NCBI RefSeq assembly: GCF_001613345.1
Contig: NZ_BDCE01000088.1
Coordinates: forward strand, 1-61,061
DNA from: Nocardia uniformis NBRC 13702
GTDB taxonomy: Bacteria; Actinomycetota; Actinomycetes; Mycobacteriales; Mycobacteriaceae
Direction of reading: 5' to 3'
Length of the DNA: 61,061 nucleotides
Of the stretch, positions 60,303 to 61,061 are shown one piece after another (position 1 is the stretch's first letter; the number at the start of each line of letters is the position of its first letter). The translations under genes and the position numbers were made by a program. Below the pieces are notes generated by a model. It saw only the letters and a program-made list of their open reading frames with translations, searched no databases and was not told the DNA's origin.

Positions 60303-60926
60303 ATGCGCACCCAGATCGTGGATCACCCCCTCGCGGCCGCCCTGCTCACCACCATGCGTGACGCCCGCACCTCGAATCCAACCTTCCGGGCCGCGCTGCG
60401 GGACCTCACGGCACTGCTGGTCTACGAGGCCATGCGGGAGGCGCCCGTGGAGACCTTCCCCATCACCACCCCTGTCGCCGCCGCCGAGGGCACCCGCCTG
60501 GCCGCCCCGCCGCTGCTGGTCCCGGTGCTGCGGGCCGGACTCGGCATGGTCGAGACCGCCGAGAGTCTCGTCCCCGATGCCCGCATCGGCTTCGTCGGCC
60601 TGGCCCGCGACGAGAAGACCCACCAGCCGACCCCGTACATGGAATCCCTCCCCGACGACCTGTCCGATACGCCGGTCATCGTCCTGGACCCCATGCTTGC
60701 CACCGGCGGCTCCATGGTCTACACCCTGGACCTATTGGCCACCCGCAATGCCCGCGACATCACCGTCCTCTGCGTGGTCGCCGCACCCGAAGGCATTGCT
60801 GCCCTGCGAAAGTCGGGCCACCCCATCCGCCTCGTCACCGCCTCCGTAGACCGCGGTCTCAACTCCGAAGCCTTCATCGTCCCCGGCCTCGGCGACGCGG
60901 GCGATCGCCAATTCGGCCCCCGCTGA
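60303..60926 (+). CDS. upp: Uracil phosphoribosyltransferase
   Basis: 207 residues; converts uracil plus PRPP to UMP. PRPP motif VIVLDPMLATGGSM, uracil loop near IVPGLGDAGDRQFG. Completes the salvage set with cdd and deoA. ATG start. Confidence 0.96.
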   Translation: MRTQIVDHPLAAALLTTMRDARTSNPTFRAALRDLTALLVYEAMREAPVETFPITTPVAAAEGTRLAAPPLLVPVLRAGLGMVETAESLVPDARIGFVGLARDEKTHQPTPYMESLPDDLSDTPVIVLDPMLATGGSMVYTLDLLATRNARDITVLCVVAAPEGIAALRKSGHPIRLVTASVDRGLNSEAFIVPGLGDAGDRQFGPR

Positions 60927-61061
60927 ACCTGTTACGAGCTGGCTCCGGTCGGCCGCAGGCGACCGACTGGTTGGGGTCGGGGTTCGCCGGGCGGTCGGAG
61001 TTTCGGTTCTCGGGGCCTACGTAGCCAAGTCGGGAGCGTGCGTGGCGGTTCCAGCCGGGTG

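Overview
The window is high-GC chromosomal DNA from a mycolic-acid actinomycete, most likely Nocardia or a close relative (Nocardiaceae). The main evidence is gene content and order that I recognise from Mycobacterium and Nocardia: the imuA'/imuB/dnaE2 mutasome, metX-metY behind a SAM-IV riboswitch, icd, trpS-yhjD-dacB, and the block sdhCDAB / cdd / deoA / add / Rv3311-like / upp, which mirrors the M. tuberculosis Rv3309c-Rv3319 neighbourhood. The genus call is inference. No rRNA, tRNA, CRISPR, transposase or prophage gene was seen.

Layout. 1-10.8 kb: the SOS mutagenesis proteins ImuA', ImuB and DnaE2 (perfect LexA box before dnaE2), interleaved with a hydrolase, a YdeI-like protein, a sucrase/ferredoxin-like protein and an SDR. 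10.8-20 kb: small conserved genes (DUF167, Uma2, trmL, DUF3017), methionine biosynthesis (metY-metX), a divergent TetR/drug-exporter pair, and icd. 20-25.5 kb: an exporter, a Fic protein, a TetR regulator and an NCS1 permease. 25.9-34.5 kb: a catabolic operon encoding a full beta-oxidation set of the (R)-specific type (CoA ligase, acyl-CoA dehydrogenase, MaoC hydratase, SDR dehydrogenase, SCP-x-type thiolase) plus a START-like protein and hydrolases; its promoter shares an operator with the TetR gene at 23.0 kb. 34.5-36.4 kb: xthA overlapping a secreted RNase and a barstar inhibitor. 36.7-47.4 kb: TetR plus MpaB-type oxygenase with two tandem operators, trpS, yhjD, dacB, a SnoaL-like protein, a second exporter/TetR pair, phenylalanine hydroxylase and a STAS-kinase fusion preceded by a decayed STAS copy. 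47.5-55.7 kb: succinate dehydrogenase, then pyrimidine/purine salvage (cdd, deoA, add), with an iron-box-like site between sdhC and cdd. 56-61 kb: a tightly overlapping minus-strand chain with type VII secretion features (EspC-like protein, NlpC/P60 protein with a WXG-like N-terminus, two YbaB-like proteins and two tiny ORFs filling the gaps), then upp.

Intergenic DNA is rich in structure. A double-hairpin palindrome family occurs at least eight times. Approximately 50-nt tandem repeats lie beside gene 3' ends. A 33-nt element is identical after the stop codons of icd and the 5.95 kb SDR gene. A 130-nt element, RNA-like in its conservation pattern, occurs twice, ahead of icd and ahead of add.

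The best candidates for something undescribed are that paired 130-nt element, the type VII-linked overlapping gene chain with its two microproteins, and the low-complexity insertions present in all three mutasome proteins.
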